In this document: one piece after another, positions 1-8,078 of the stretch
Layout of the letters: every line of letters starts with the position of its first letter
Position numbering within the stretch: the first letter of the stretch is position 1
Assembly: GCF_001293645.1 (NCBI RefSeq)
Contig: NZ_LBMD01000006.1
Span: forward strand, 62,001-126,000
Length of the DNA stretch: 64,000 nt
Direction: 5' to 3'
From: Bacillus sp. CHD6a
Lineage (GTDB): Bacteria > Bacillota > Bacilli > Bacillales > Bacillaceae_I
Notes under the pieces: model-generated
What the model saw: only the letters and a program-made list of their open reading frames with translations
Told to the model about the DNA's origin: nothing
Databases searched by the model: none
Program-made: the position numbers and the translations under genes

Positions 1-8
1 TGAGACAA

Positions 9-221
9 AGCCACATGAAAAACTGATAACATAGAGTTTTTTATTATTCCTAGCTGTTGATTGGAGCAAAAGGCGGAGACTCCTGAGGGAGATAGCGCTA
101 GGTGGAGACCCCGCAGGCGAAGCCGAGGAGGCTCACGTCAGCCCTTAGGAAAGCGAAGCCATTTGCGGAAATCAACAGCGGTGTTTCTAAAAATACTAAA
201 ATTAAGACTTTTTCAGTGGCC
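9..221 (+). repeat. 213-bp palindromic MITE-like element, copy A
   Basis: This block matches 22162-22374 in layout and in exact length (213 bp). The left end (GCCACATGAAAAACTG) and right end (CTTTTTCAGTGGC) form an outer imperfect inverted repeat. Inside it, positions 55-177 form a core that begins TGTTGATTGG and ends AATCAACA. The core carries internal hairpin-prone blocks (GACTCC..GGAG, GAGACCCC..GAGGAGGCTC). It has no coding sequence of its own; the short open frames across it are not credible genes. It lies upstream of ccpA. No transposase is nearby, so any movement would be in trans. Confidence 0.75.
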
Positions 222-309
222 ACTGTGGAGACGAGACCCCGCAGGCGTAGCCGAAGGAGGCTCACGTCAGCCTCTAGGAAAGCAAAGCCATTGGAAAACA
301 ACAACGGTG
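222..309 (+). repeat. Truncated second copy of the repeat core
   Basis: The GTGGAGACGAGACCCCGC to GGAGGCTCACGTCAGCC section, followed by a degraded AAAGCAAAGCCATTGG tail, matches the second half of the core at 55-177. The first half is missing. It directly abuts the right end of copy A, suggesting insertion of one copy into or beside another. Confidence 0.6.
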
Positions 310-377
310 TTTTACAAAACATATTATTAAATATTGCCTTACATAGATGCATGTATATAGAAGGAGAGTGTGTGTGA

Positions 378-1376
378 ATGAACGTCACAATTTATGATGT
401 TGCCAGAGAAGCGAACGTTTCCATGGCAACGGTTTCCCGAGTAGTAAACGGAAACCCGAATGTTAAACCTACCACAAGAAAAAAAGTATTGGAAGCAATT
501 GAACGGCTTGGATATCGTCCAAATGCAGTAGCAAGAGGACTGGCAAGCAAAAAAACAACCACAGTAGGAGTTATCATCCCTGATATCTCCAATATCTTCT
601 ATGCAGAGTTAGCTCGCGGAATTGAAGATATTGCAACGATGTATAAATACAATATCATTCTAAGCAACTCGGATCAAAATGTGGACAAGGAATTACACCT
701 GTTAAACACCATGCTAGGCAAACAGGTAGATGGAATTGTTTTCATGAGTGGGAATATAACAGAAGAGTTGGCAGCAGAATTTGAAAGATCACCAGTTCCA
801 ATTGTATTGGCTGCATCCATTGAAAAAGACAACAAGGTGCCATCCGTAACCATTGATTATGTACAAGCCTCTTTTGATGCTGTAACCGCATTAATTGAAA
901 AAGGGCATAAACGAGTGGGCTACGTGTCAGGTCTTTTTGAAGAACCAATCAACGGGGAGAAAAAATTGACAGGGTATAAACGCGCACTAGAAGATGCTGG
1001 TCTTTCTTATGATGAAGAGATTGTTTTAGAAGGTGATTATTCCTACGATTCCGGTATTGAAGCGGTCGAAAAACTAATTGCATTAAAAGACCGCCCAACT
1101 GCCATTTTTGTTGGAACGGATGAAATGGCCTTAGGTGTTATTCATGGTGCTCAGGACAACGGATTGAATATCCCAGAAGACATAGAAGTAATTGGATTCG
1201 ATAACACTAGACTCGCTACAATGGTCCGTCCACAACTCTCTACAGTTGTTCAACCAATGTATGACATTGGGGCAGTGGCCATGAGACTATTGACGAAATT
1301 CATGAATAAAGAGAAAGTGGAAGACCAAACTGTCGTACTACCTCATAGAATTGAATTTAGACGCTCAACAAAATAA
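378..1376 (+). CDS. ccpA: Catabolite control protein A
   Basis: This LacI/GalR-family regulator binds cre operators with HPr-Ser46-P as corepressor and controls carbon overflow genes. An N-terminal helix-turn-helix (about residues 5-25, [18 protein letters not shown]) and hinge helix are followed by a periplasmic-binding-protein-like core that ends in the FRRSTK tail. The length of 332 aa is close to that of B. subtilis CcpA. The start is set by AAGGAG at 361-366. The next genes are motPS, as in B. subtilis (ytxDE). Five near-consensus cre boxes elsewhere in this window are probable targets. No clear promoter was found; the upstream 300 bp is repeat DNA. Confidence 0.97.
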   Translation: MNVTIYDVAREANVSMATVSRVVNGNPNVKPTTRKKVLEAIERLGYRPNAVARGLASKKTTTVGVIIPDISNIFYAELARGIEDIATMYKYNIILSNSDQNVDKELHLLNTMLGKQVDGIVFMSGNITEELAAEFERSPVPIVLAASIEKDNKVPSVTIDYVQASFDAVTALIEKGHKRVGYVSGLFEEPINGEKKLTGYKRALEDAGLSYDEEIVLEGDYSYDSGIEAVEKLIALKDRPTAIFVGTDEMALGVIHGAQDNGLNIPEDIEVIGFDNTRLATMVRPQLSTVVQPMYDIGAVAMRLLTKFMNKEKVEDQTVVLPHRIEFRRSTK

Positions 1377-1400
1377 ATAAACTGTCGATATAGATAGTAA

Positions 1401-1442
1401 AAGAAGAGGACAACCAACCAAATGTTTGTCCTCTTTCTTTAT
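1401..1442 (+). terminator. ccpA terminator
   Basis: An AAGAGGACAA stem pairs with TTTGTCCTCTT and is followed by a T-rich run, 25 bp after the ccpA stop. Confidence 0.85.
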
Positions 1443-1482
1443 TTGAAATTGAAAATGTCAATTAATTGATTTATCCACTTTC

Positions 1483-1614
1483 CCCAGTTGACTGTATGTA
1501 AGGTGAGAGACTTCAGTGGGAGAGAAGAGGTAGCTTGAGACCACGCAGGCGTAGCCGAGGAGGCTCAAGCACTGTTTCGCGGAAAGCGTTCACCTGGAAC
1601 GAAAGGAAACTGGG
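1483..1614 (+). repeat. Diverged copy of the palindromic repeat core
   Basis: This copy has its own terminal inverted repeat CCCAGTT (1483-1489) / AACTGGG (1608-1614). The usual internal blocks are present (GAGACTTCAGTGGGAG, TTGAGACCACGCAGGCG, GAGGAGGCTCAAGCAC, CGCGGAAAGCG). It fills most of the gap between the ccpA terminator and motP. Confidence 0.7.
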
Positions 1615-1674
1615 AGTTACGGAGATAAATTAATAAAATTACAAACAAGAGCGTTTAAGGTCAGGGGAGAAAGT

Positions 1675-2490
1675 ATGAAAAAGTTTGATATGTTTACACC
1701 AATAGGTCTCGTTCTCGGGTTGGCAATGATAATGTTTGGAATATTAAGCGGAAATGGCCTAGCAGGATTAGCAAGCTTCCTAGATCCTGCATCCTTGTTC
1801 ATCGTATTAGGGGGAACGGTAGGAGCATTATTAATAAATTATAATATGAAAGAACTGAGACTTGTGCCTGTAGTCATAAAGGCTGCATTCTCTCATAAGG
1901 AAATGGAACTGCCGGTTCTGATTAATACATTTGTCCGCCTTGCTGATCGAGCAAGGAGAGAAGGCCTTCTTGCGTTAGAAGCAGAATTGGAGGATGTGGA
2001 TGATGAGTTTATTAGGAAAGGGATCCTGCTCGCCGTTGACGGAGTAGAGCCAGAAATTATTCACGACATTATGAATGCAGAAATAAGTGCAATGGAAGAA
2101 AGACATCTAAAAGGAAAAAATATTTTAGACAAAGCTGGAGAATATGCACCTGCCTGGGGAATGATAGGTACTCTTATTGGGCTAGTGTTAATGCTAAACA
2201 ATCTGAATGACCCCACAACATTAGGACCAAATATGGCAATTGCGATTCTGACCACATTATATGGATCTTTAATCGCAAATTTAATTTGTATTCCAATGGC
2301 AAATAAATTGGGAAATAAGACAGAAAAAGAAGTTTTTCTCAAACAAATTATTATCGAAGGTGTTATTGGAGTCCAGTCAGGGCAAAATCCTAAAATCCTG
2401 GAAGAGAAATTATCCGCATTCCTTACTTCTCGTGACCGTGTAAAAGAAGAGGTAATGGAAGTGGAGGCACTGGAGGAAAGTGTTCGATGA
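1675..2490 (+). CDS. motP: Flagellar motor stator protein MotP
   Basis: This is the MotA-type subunit of the Na+-coupled MotPS stator (B. subtilis YtxD). Four membrane segments are visible, at about residues 8-26, 33-52, 148-168 and 180-202. The third contains the conserved PAWGMIGT proline motif used in torque transmission. The large cytoplasmic loop between TM2 and TM3 is charged, as expected for contact with FliG. The length of 271 aa is normal. The start follows GGGGAGAAAG. Its stop overlaps the motS start by 4 bp (ATGA), so the two subunits are translationally coupled. Na+ rather than H+ use is inferred from the MotPS family and ccpA synteny. Confidence 0.95.
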   Translation: MKKFDMFTPIGLVLGLAMIMFGILSGNGLAGLASFLDPASLFIVLGGTVGALLINYNMKELRLVPVVIKAAFSHKEMELPVLINTFVRLADRARREGLLALEAELEDVDDEFIRKGILLAVDGVEPEIIHDIMNAEISAMEERHLKGKNILDKAGEYAPAWGMIGTLIGLVLMLNNLNDPTTLGPNMAIAILTTLYGSLIANLICIPMANKLGNKTEKEVFLKQIIIEGVIGVQSGQNPKILEEKLSAFLTSRDRVKEEVMEVEALEESVR

Positions 2491-3251
2491 TGCTAAGAAA
2501 GAAAAAGGAGAAAACATCTCCAGGAGCACCAATTTGGATGGTAACATTTTCAGATTTGTTCATGTTGGTATTGGTTTTCTTCATCTTGCTTTTCTCAATG
2601 TCTCAAATCGATTTGGTAAAATTCAAAGCAGTAGCGGAATCGTTCAAACAAGTGAACATCTTGGATTATAATCCTTCCGCTGTACCATTTGAACACCCGA
2701 CAGATTTCTCTGTAAATACAGAATCCACAAATAACCAAGAAGATGTCTCGAAAAATCAGGAAGAAGCACAGCAGAATGATGAGAGTTTGCAAGAATTACT
2801 TACGGAAGTTCAAACATTTTTAGAGGAAAATGATCTTGAGGATGTTGTGGTTGCCAACAGGACGGAACGCGGAATAGTACTTGTGTTAGAGGAGAAAGTA
2901 TTATATGAAACAGCAGAAGCAAGAATTCTTCCAATTGCTCACCCTTTTTTGGATAAAGTAGGTACGCTATTAACAAGAATTCCTAACCTTGTAAAAGTAG
3001 AAGGTCATACAGACAACAGGCCAATTTCAACCGAAAAGTTTCCTTCCAATTGGGAATTATCTGCTGCTAGAGCAAGTAGTGTGATTCGTTACCTATTGGA
3101 ATCCCATGACTTGGACCCTGAGCGTTTCAGTGCTGTAGGCTATGGCGATACAAGGCCGATTGTAGGGAACACATCGGATGCTAACTATCAAAAAAATAGA
3201 CGAGTAGAAATAGTCATTTCCGATCCTCAAAAAGAAGAAATTGTAAACTAA
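2487..3251 (+). CDS. motS: Flagellar motor stator protein MotS
   Basis: This MotB-type partner of MotP (B. subtilis YtxE) has one membrane helix at about residues 17-40. It contains the ion-binding Asp in FSDLFMLVLVFF (Asp23). A Gln/Glu/Asn-rich linker (about 65-100) leads to an OmpA-like peptidoglycan-binding domain (about 140-250). Its motif is EGHTDNRPI followed by NWELSAARASSV and NRRVEI. At 254 aa it is slightly longer than B. subtilis MotS. The ATG overlaps the motP stop; a second ATG immediately follows, so the exact start is uncertain by one codon. Confidence 0.95.
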   Translation: MMLRKKKEKTSPGAPIWMVTFSDLFMLVLVFFILLFSMSQIDLVKFKAVAESFKQVNILDYNPSAVPFEHPTDFSVNTESTNNQEDVSKNQEEAQQNDESLQELLTEVQTFLEENDLEDVVVANRTERGIVLVLEEKVLYETAEARILPIAHPFLDKVGTLLTRIPNLVKVEGHTDNRPISTEKFPSNWELSAARASSVIRYLLESHDLDPERFSAVGYGDTRPIVGNTSDANYQKNRRVEIVISDPQKEEIVN

Positions 3252-3253
3252 AA

Positions 3254-3291
3254 AAACCAGCTCTTCACGTTACTCGTGCAGTGCTGGTTTT
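3254..3291. terminator. Bidirectional terminator, motS / acuC
   Basis: AAACCAGC pairs with GCTGGTTT around an inner CACG/CGTG stem, with A- and T-runs on both sides. It sits between convergent motS and acuC. Confidence 0.8.
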
Positions 3292-3294
3292 CCT

Positions 3295-4473
3295 TTATCC
3301 AATTTGAGAATTTTTATCCGTCTGCAGATGGCTTATAGGATACAATGCTTTCGTAAGAAGCTGTTTATTTTTCTCTGTAATTTCTTGTTTTCTTGGAATC
3401 GGCTTATATAGATCAGGGCTGTCTTCCCATGTAGTAGGCAATTCAACAGGGGCCTTTTCCTTCCATTCGTTTATCCAATCTTCTGACAATGATCCTTGTA
3501 CATGATTCTTCTCCGTCATTTCTAACCAAACATGAGACCATGCTCTAGGAACAACTCTCCATATATCATAGCCTCCCCCACCTACTCCAATCCATCGTCC
3601 TTTACAATAGCGATGTGCAATTTTATGTGCAAGCTTTGGAATCTCCCGATACACTTTTATTGAAGTGGATAGGTGGGTGAGCGGGTCGTAGTAATGGGCA
3701 TCTGCACCATTCTGCGTCAAAATAACATCAGGTTTGAAGAAATCTGCCACTTGAGTAAGGGACTGTTCGTACACATCCAAGAAAGATTCGTCTTCTGTAA
3801 ATGCGTCGATTGGAATATTGAAAGAATACCCGTATCCATCGCCCTGACCTCGCTCATTCACATTCCCGGTACCAGGAAATAAATATCTACCAGTTTCATG
3901 GATGGATAAGGTACATACATCGGGATCTTCGTAAAATGCCCACTGGACTCCGTCGCCATGATGAGCATCCGTATCAACGTAAAGAACGCGTGCACCGTAC
4001 TTTTCTTGAAGATATTTTATAGCCACGGCAGTATCATTATAGATACAAAATCCAGATGCCTTTCCACGGAAACCGTGATGAAGGCCACCGCCAAGATTTA
4101 AGGCATGTTCGGCTTTTCCAGACATCACTTGATCCACAGCTGTTAACGTTCCGCCAACAAGCAGTGCACTAGCCTCATGCATATTTTGGAAAATGGGGGT
4201 ATCTTCTGTCCCCAGTCCATAGTTACTTGCTTTCTCTTTAGGCAAGAGTCCCTTTCCAGCCAGTTTAACAGCCTCTATATAGCGTGGATCATGAATCAAC
4301 GCTAACTCCTCATCAGTAGCCATTCTCGGTGGAACAATATCTTGACTTGAGAGCAGGTTGCTCTTTTGTAGTAAGTCAAAAGTGAGTTTAACTCTTAGTT
4401 GATTAAAGGGATGGTTTTCACTGAACTTATAGGTCTGAAAATCATCCGAATACACAAAAGCTGCTTTTTTCAT
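3295..4473 (-). CDS. acuC: Acetoin utilization protein / lysine deacetylase AcuC
   Basis: This class I HDAC-like, Zn-dependent NAD-independent deacetylase removes the acetyl group from acetylated AcsA in B. subtilis. The GLHHGF His-His pair and the DTDAHHGDGVQ metal/catalytic motif are present, as is the GGGGYD loop near the end. I start it at the ATG at 4473, whose ATGA overlaps the acuB stop, giving 392 aa. The longer in-frame extension to 4500 lies wholly inside acuB and has no advantage. It is last in the acuABC operon, divergent from its substrate gene acsA. Confidence 0.93.
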   Translation of the reverse strand: MKKAAFVYSDDFQTYKFSENHPFNQLRVKLTFDLLQKSNLLSSQDIVPPRMATDEELALIHDPRYIEAVKLAGKGLLPKEKASNYGLGTEDTPIFQNMHEASALLVGGTLTAVDQVMSGKAEHALNLGGGLHHGFRGKASGFCIYNDTAVAIKYLQEKYGARVLYVDTDAHHGDGVQWAFYEDPDVCTLSIHETGRYLFPGTGNVNERGQGDGYGYSFNIPIDAFTEDESFLDVYEQSLTQVADFFKPDVILTQNGADAHYYDPLTHLSTSIKVYREIPKLAHKIAHRYCKGRWIGVGGGGYDIWRVVPRAWSHVWLEMTEKNHVQGSLSEDWINEWKEKAPVELPTTWEDSPDLYKPIPRKQEITEKNKQLLTKALYPISHLQTDKNSQIG

Positions 4474-5114
4474 GAGGTCACACCCGGTAAATTCGGCCAC
4501 AACACTTCATAGCCTTCTTCCTGCAGGTCATGAATGACACCTGTAGGATTCATTGTTTGAACCCGGAAGACAAGAATTTTAAATTGCTCATCATGATGAG
4601 GGTAGACAAGCACACTGAGGATATTAAGCTTTCGTTTCTTTAACATGGAGGTTACTTCTGCAAGCTTCCCAGCAATATTTTCAACTTTTACTTCGAACTG
4701 GGATGCTGGCTGATTTGCTCCTGTTAATTGTACAAATGTATAGAGCAGGTCCGTTTCTGTAACAATTCCTACGAGTTTGGATTCTTGTATAATCGGAAGG
4801 CAACCAATTTTATATTCATAAAAAGTTGCGGCAACCTCCTCAACGAAATCCAGAGGGTGACCTGTTAATAGATTTGTTTTCATTACTTTGGAAAGTGGCT
4901 GCTGTAGGTCCTCTTGGGCACTATTTTCATATAGAGACGCCTGAAGCCCGTTACGAACATCCCTGTCAGATATTATCCCAACTAATTGCTGATTATTATT
5001 TACAATAGGAATATGACGAATATTTTTTTCTTCCATAAGATGAAGAGCTTGCTCCACCGTATCTGAGGGCAGTAATGTATGAACATCTTTCTTCATAATT
5101 CTTTCTACAATCAT
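4470..5114 (-). CDS. acuB: CBS-ACT protein AcuB
   Basis: Two CBS domains occupy about residues 1-60 (IMKKDVHTLLPSDTVEQAL) and 75-135 (MKTNLLTGHP...GIVTETDLL). A C-terminal ACT-like domain follows (about 140-214, FEVKVENIAGKLAEVTSMLKKRKLNILSV, split here only by description). CBS pairs usually bind adenine nucleotides; the molecular role of AcuB in acetate/acetoin metabolism is not well defined. A strong AAGGAGG lies 8 bp upstream of the ATG. It overlaps acuC by 4 bp and follows acuA by 45 bp, making one operon. Confidence 0.93.
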   Translation of the reverse strand: MIVERIMKKDVHTLLPSDTVEQALHLMEEKNIRHIPIVNNNQQLVGIISDRDVRNGLQASLYENSAQEDLQQPLSKVMKTNLLTGHPLDFVEEVAATFYEYKIGCLPIIQESKLVGIVTETDLLYTFVQLTGANQPASQFEVKVENIAGKLAEVTSMLKKRKLNILSVLVYPHHDEQFKILVFRVQTMNPTGVIHDLQEEGYEVLWPNLPGVTS

Positions 5115-5159
5115 AGTCTTTCCTCCTTGTAAAACAAGTCACGTTTAAGACATTATATG

Positions 5160-5792
5160 CTAGTACATAAAACGGTTGTGAAAGCGAAGTTGATCAAATC
5201 TCTGTACAGATTCCTGATCAATGTTTTTGCCGATTCTAGCCATCAAACAGTTGGCTGGATGGGAACTGATCTCAGGGTCGTCAGTTGCAAAGTATTCCAA
5301 ACCACCTGCGTTCATCATTTTTTCCATTATTTTTCTATATTCCCAGACATTAAGTCCCGTACCTTTTAAGTCCCAATGCCAATAATATTCAGTTGTTATC
5401 ACAATATAGTTTTCCATCATGTCATCCATCATCGAAACTTGTAGCAGGGATTTTCCAACAGAACTACCGCGAACTTCGGGCACTACTTCAATGGCGCCAA
5501 GTTCAATAAGGTTTTCCATTTTCCCCTCTGACCATCTTTCCATCGGATCAGGATAGAGATAGGTTACATAACCAACAATGGTATCGTGTGTTCTTGCAAT
5601 GATGATTCGTCCCTCTGGAAGGCCAGCAATTTCAATTAAGGCCTTACGCTGTTGTTCCGGAGGTCTAAATGCAACAAGATCTTTATGAAACTCATAGCTT
5701 GCCAGCTTCTCTGGTGTTACTGGTCCTTCAATGATCAAGCGGCTATTTTTGGTTCTAATTTCCTTCGCATTATACGTTTTTCTGTGTTCCAT
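5160..5792 (-). CDS. acuA: AcsA protein acetyltransferase AcuA
   Basis: This GNAT-fold enzyme acetylates and inactivates acetyl-CoA synthetase in B. subtilis. The acetyl-CoA-binding region is EVVPEVRGSSVGKSLLQ (about residues 102-118), with R/Q-x-x-G-x-G/A character (RGSSVGKS). At 210 aa it matches the family. An AGGTGGAG ribosome site precedes the ATG. It is the first gene of acuABC, divergently transcribed from acsA across a 231-bp gap that carries a cre box. Confidence 0.93.
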   Translation of the reverse strand: MEHRKTYNAKEIRTKNSRLIIEGPVTPEKLASYEFHKDLVAFRPPEQQRKALIEIAGLPEGRIIIARTHDTIVGYVTYLYPDPMERWSEGKMENLIELGAIEVVPEVRGSSVGKSLLQVSMMDDMMENYIVITTEYYWHWDLKGTGLNVWEYRKIMEKMMNAGGLEYFATDDPEISSHPANCLMARIGKNIDQESVQRFDQLRFHNRFMY

Positions 5793-5878
5793 CTAACTCT
5801 CCACCTACTTTTACCTACAAGAATATTAGTAATCTTCTAATGATATTTTCTCATTTTACTAGAAAAATTCAAGTGAAT

Positions 5879-5892
5879 TAAAACGCTTTCAT
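5879..5892. promoter_or_regulatory. Putative cre box (acuA/acsA)
   Basis: TAAAAACGCTTTCA differs from the consensus TGWAANCGNTNWCA at one position only. It lies between divergent acuA and acsA. CcpA repression of both operons is established in B. subtilis, and ccpA lies 4.5 kb away here. Confidence 0.75.
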
Positions 5893-5959
5893 CTCACTCT
5901 ATCTCTAGTCTACTAGAAAACACGAAATTATTCATGCAATACTATTAATTTTTAAAAAA

Positions 5960-5988
5960 TTGAGAAAAAATTTTATCTGTACTATAAT
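5960..5988 (+). promoter_or_regulatory. Sigma-A promoter of acsA
   Basis: TTGAGA (5960-5965), a 17-bp spacer and a perfect TATAAT (5983-5988), about 35 bp before the acsA start. Confidence 0.8.
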
Positions 5989-6023
5989 AGTATTGAAGAA
6001 ATATACATAAGGGGTGTTTGTGG

Positions 6024-7742
6024 ATGAAAGTGGAAGCGTTACCAGTGACGAAGGGGAACTACAATCTAGAAGACTATGAACAAACCTACCGAAATTTTGA
6101 CTGGTCAGAGGTAGAAAAAAACTTCAGTTTTTCTGAAACGGGAAGAGTGAATGTTGCACATGAAGCCATCGACCGTCATGCAGAATCAGCACGAAAAAAT
6201 AAAGTAGCACTATATTACCGTGATCCAGAACGTGATGAAAAGTATACGTTCAAAGAAATGAAAGATATGTCCAACAAAGCAGGTAACATTTTAAGACAGA
6301 CTTGCGATGTGGAAAAAGGAGATCGTGTCTTTATCTTCATGCCACGGTCCCCTGAATTATATTTCGCCGCACTCGGCGCGATCAAGCTTGGCGCGATTGT
6401 CGGTCCATTGTTTGAGGCATTTATGGAAGGCGCTGTTAAGGACCGTTTAGAGGACAGCCAAGCAAAAGTAATCATCACTACACCAGATCTGCTTAATCGT
6501 ATTCCACTAGATGATCTGCCTGCACTGAAGCACGTTGTACTCGTAGGGGAAAATGTGAAAGAGGAAGGGCCTTTCATCGACTTTAACTCCCGTATGAAGG
6601 AAGCAAGCAGAAAGCTTCAAGTGGAATGGATGGAAAAGACAGACGGCTTGGTGCTTCATTATACAAGCGGATCCACTGGGAAGCCAAAAGGAGTGCTTCA
6701 CGTTCATAATGCCATGATTCAGCACTATCAAACAGCTAAGTGGGTATTGGACCTGAAAGAAGATGATGTGTACTGGTGCACTGCTGACCCAGGTTGGGTA
6801 ACAGGAACGGCATATGGTATCTTCGGACCTTGGCTTGCAGGAGCATCCAATGTCATTGTTGGCGGCCGTTTCAGACCGGAAGCATGGTATGAGACAATTG
6901 AGGATTATGGCGTATCTGTTTGGTACAGCGCACCAACGGCATTCCGTATGTTGATGGGAGCAGGAGACGAAGTAGTGAAAAAGTATGATCTATCTTCTCT
7001 TCGCCATATCTTAAGTGTCGGCGAACCATTAAACCCCGAAGTAATCCGTTGGGGTGTGAAGGTGTTTAATCTCCGCATCCACGATACATGGTGGATGACC
7101 GAAACAGGTGCACAATTGATCTGTAACTATCCAGCAATGGAAATCAAGCCTGGATCTATGGGCAAGCCGATTCCGGGAGTAGAAGCGGCAATTGTGGACG
7201 ATCAAGGAAATGAACTTCCTCCATATCGCATGGGCAATCTTGCCATTAAAAAAGGCTGGCCGTCCATGATGCACACAATCTGGAATAACAAAGAGAAGTA
7301 CGAATCCTATTTCATGCCAGGTGATTGGTATGTTTCAGGTGATTCAGCTTATATGGATGAAGAAGGCTACTTCTGGTTCCAGGGGCGTATCGATGATGTT
7401 ATCATGACATCTGGTGAACGTGTTGGACCATTTGAAGTGGAAAGCAAGCTTGTTGAGCATCCTGCTGTTGCTGAAGCCGGAGTTATCGGGAAACCAGATC
7501 CGGTTCGCGGTGAAATCATTAAAGCGTTCGTTGCGCTTCGTGACGGTCATACAGCAAGTGACGAACTTAAAGAGGAGATTCGTCAATTTGTGAAACGTGG
7601 TCTTGCAGCTCATGCGGCACCACGTGAAATTGAATTCCGCGACAAGCTTCCAAAGACTCGTAGTGGTAAGATCATGCGTCGTGTATTGAAAGCATGGGAG
7701 CTGGATCTGCCAACTGGTGATTTGTCTACGATGGAAGATTAA
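6024..7742 (+). CDS. acsA: Acetyl-CoA synthetase AcsA
   Basis: This AMP-forming acetate:CoA ligase (EC 6.2.1.1) belongs to the ANL adenylating superfamily. The P-loop-like motif HYTSGSTGKPKG is at about residues 212-223. TWWMTETG and YVSGDSAYMDEEGYFWFQGR are the later adenylation motifs. The C-terminal LPKTRSGKIMRR places the catalytic lysine at residue 549, the position acetylated by AcuA in B. subtilis. The ATG at 6024 is chosen over an upstream TTG because AAGGGGTG is correctly spaced from it, giving 572 aa. AcuA and AcuC are encoded divergently next door. Confidence 0.96.
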   Translation: MKVEALPVTKGNYNLEDYEQTYRNFDWSEVEKNFSFSETGRVNVAHEAIDRHAESARKNKVALYYRDPERDEKYTFKEMKDMSNKAGNILRQTCDVEKGDRVFIFMPRSPELYFAALGAIKLGAIVGPLFEAFMEGAVKDRLEDSQAKVIITTPDLLNRIPLDDLPALKHVVLVGENVKEEGPFIDFNSRMKEASRKLQVEWMEKTDGLVLHYTSGSTGKPKGVLHVHNAMIQHYQTAKWVLDLKEDDVYWCTADPGWVTGTAYGIFGPWLAGASNVIVGGRFRPEAWYETIEDYGVSVWYSAPTAFRMLMGAGDEVVKKYDLSSLRHILSVGEPLNPEVIRWGVKVFNLRIHDTWWMTETGAQLICNYPAMEIKPGSMGKPIPGVEAAIVDDQGNELPPYRMGNLAIKKGWPSMMHTIWNNKEKYESYFMPGDWYVSGDSAYMDEEGYFWFQGRIDDVIMTSGERVGPFEVESKLVEHPAVAEAGVIGKPDPVRGEIIKAFVALRDGHTASDELKEEIRQFVKRGLAAHAAPREIEFRDKLPKTRSGKIMRRVLKAWELDLPTGDLSTMED

Positions 7743-7761
7743 TTAGCTTTGCTTGGAGACA

Positions 7762-7798
7762 ACAGCCTGCCGTTTTTGCGGTGGGCTGTTTTTTTTTG
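7762..7798 (+). terminator. acsA terminator
   Basis: ACAGCCTGCCG pairs with GCGGTGGGCTGT and is followed by nine T residues. Confidence 0.85.
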
Positions 7799-7848
7799 AT
7801 TTGGGGGATTATTCATGGGAGGTTTGGTTGTGTCGAATCTTGTTGAAA

Positions 7849-7961
7849 GGTAAAAGGTTGGGGGAAGTGGTACAAGGTAATCCGGAAAAGGTAGAAGTTC
7901 GCGTGAAAGTGGTAGAAGGTTATCTCGAAAAGGGAGAAGGTCTCAGAAAAGTGGTAGAAGC
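7849..7961 (+). repeat. 21-bp phased tandem array (GGTAGAAGG-type)
   Basis: Six imperfect units carry the core GGTAGAAGG. Their starts are at 7849, 7869, 7890, 7911, 7932 and 7953, so the spacing is 20, 21, 21, 21 and 21 bp. The remainder of each unit is variable, with a GAAAA(G) lead-in. A 72-residue open frame across it has no ribosome site and is judged non-coding. The array lies after the acsA terminator and before the MFS gene. Confidence 0.8.
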
Positions 7962-8005
7962 TCTCTTCTAAAAAGACAGTTCAAAGAAAAATCACACTTT
8001 TCAAA

Positions 8006-8022
8006 ATTTCGTATTGCGAAAT
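8006..8022. promoter_or_regulatory. Short palindrome upstream of the MFS gene
   Basis: ATTTCG-TATTG-CGAAAT forms a perfect 6-bp-arm inverted repeat 57 bp before the MFS start. It could be an operator; no regulator gene is adjacent. Confidence 0.3.
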
Positions 8023-8078
8023 AAACCCTAACAGGAGTACTATAGATACAGAACATATAGAGAATAGGGGAAACAGCA

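Noticed and set aside
61-388. Three overlapping open frames of 89-96 codons at the left end
   Set aside because: They run across the palindromic repeat, have no convincing ribosome site and recur as artefacts in other copies.
7753-7971. 72-codon frame downstream of acsA
   Set aside because: It starts inside the acsA terminator and is made of the 21-bp array; no ribosome site.
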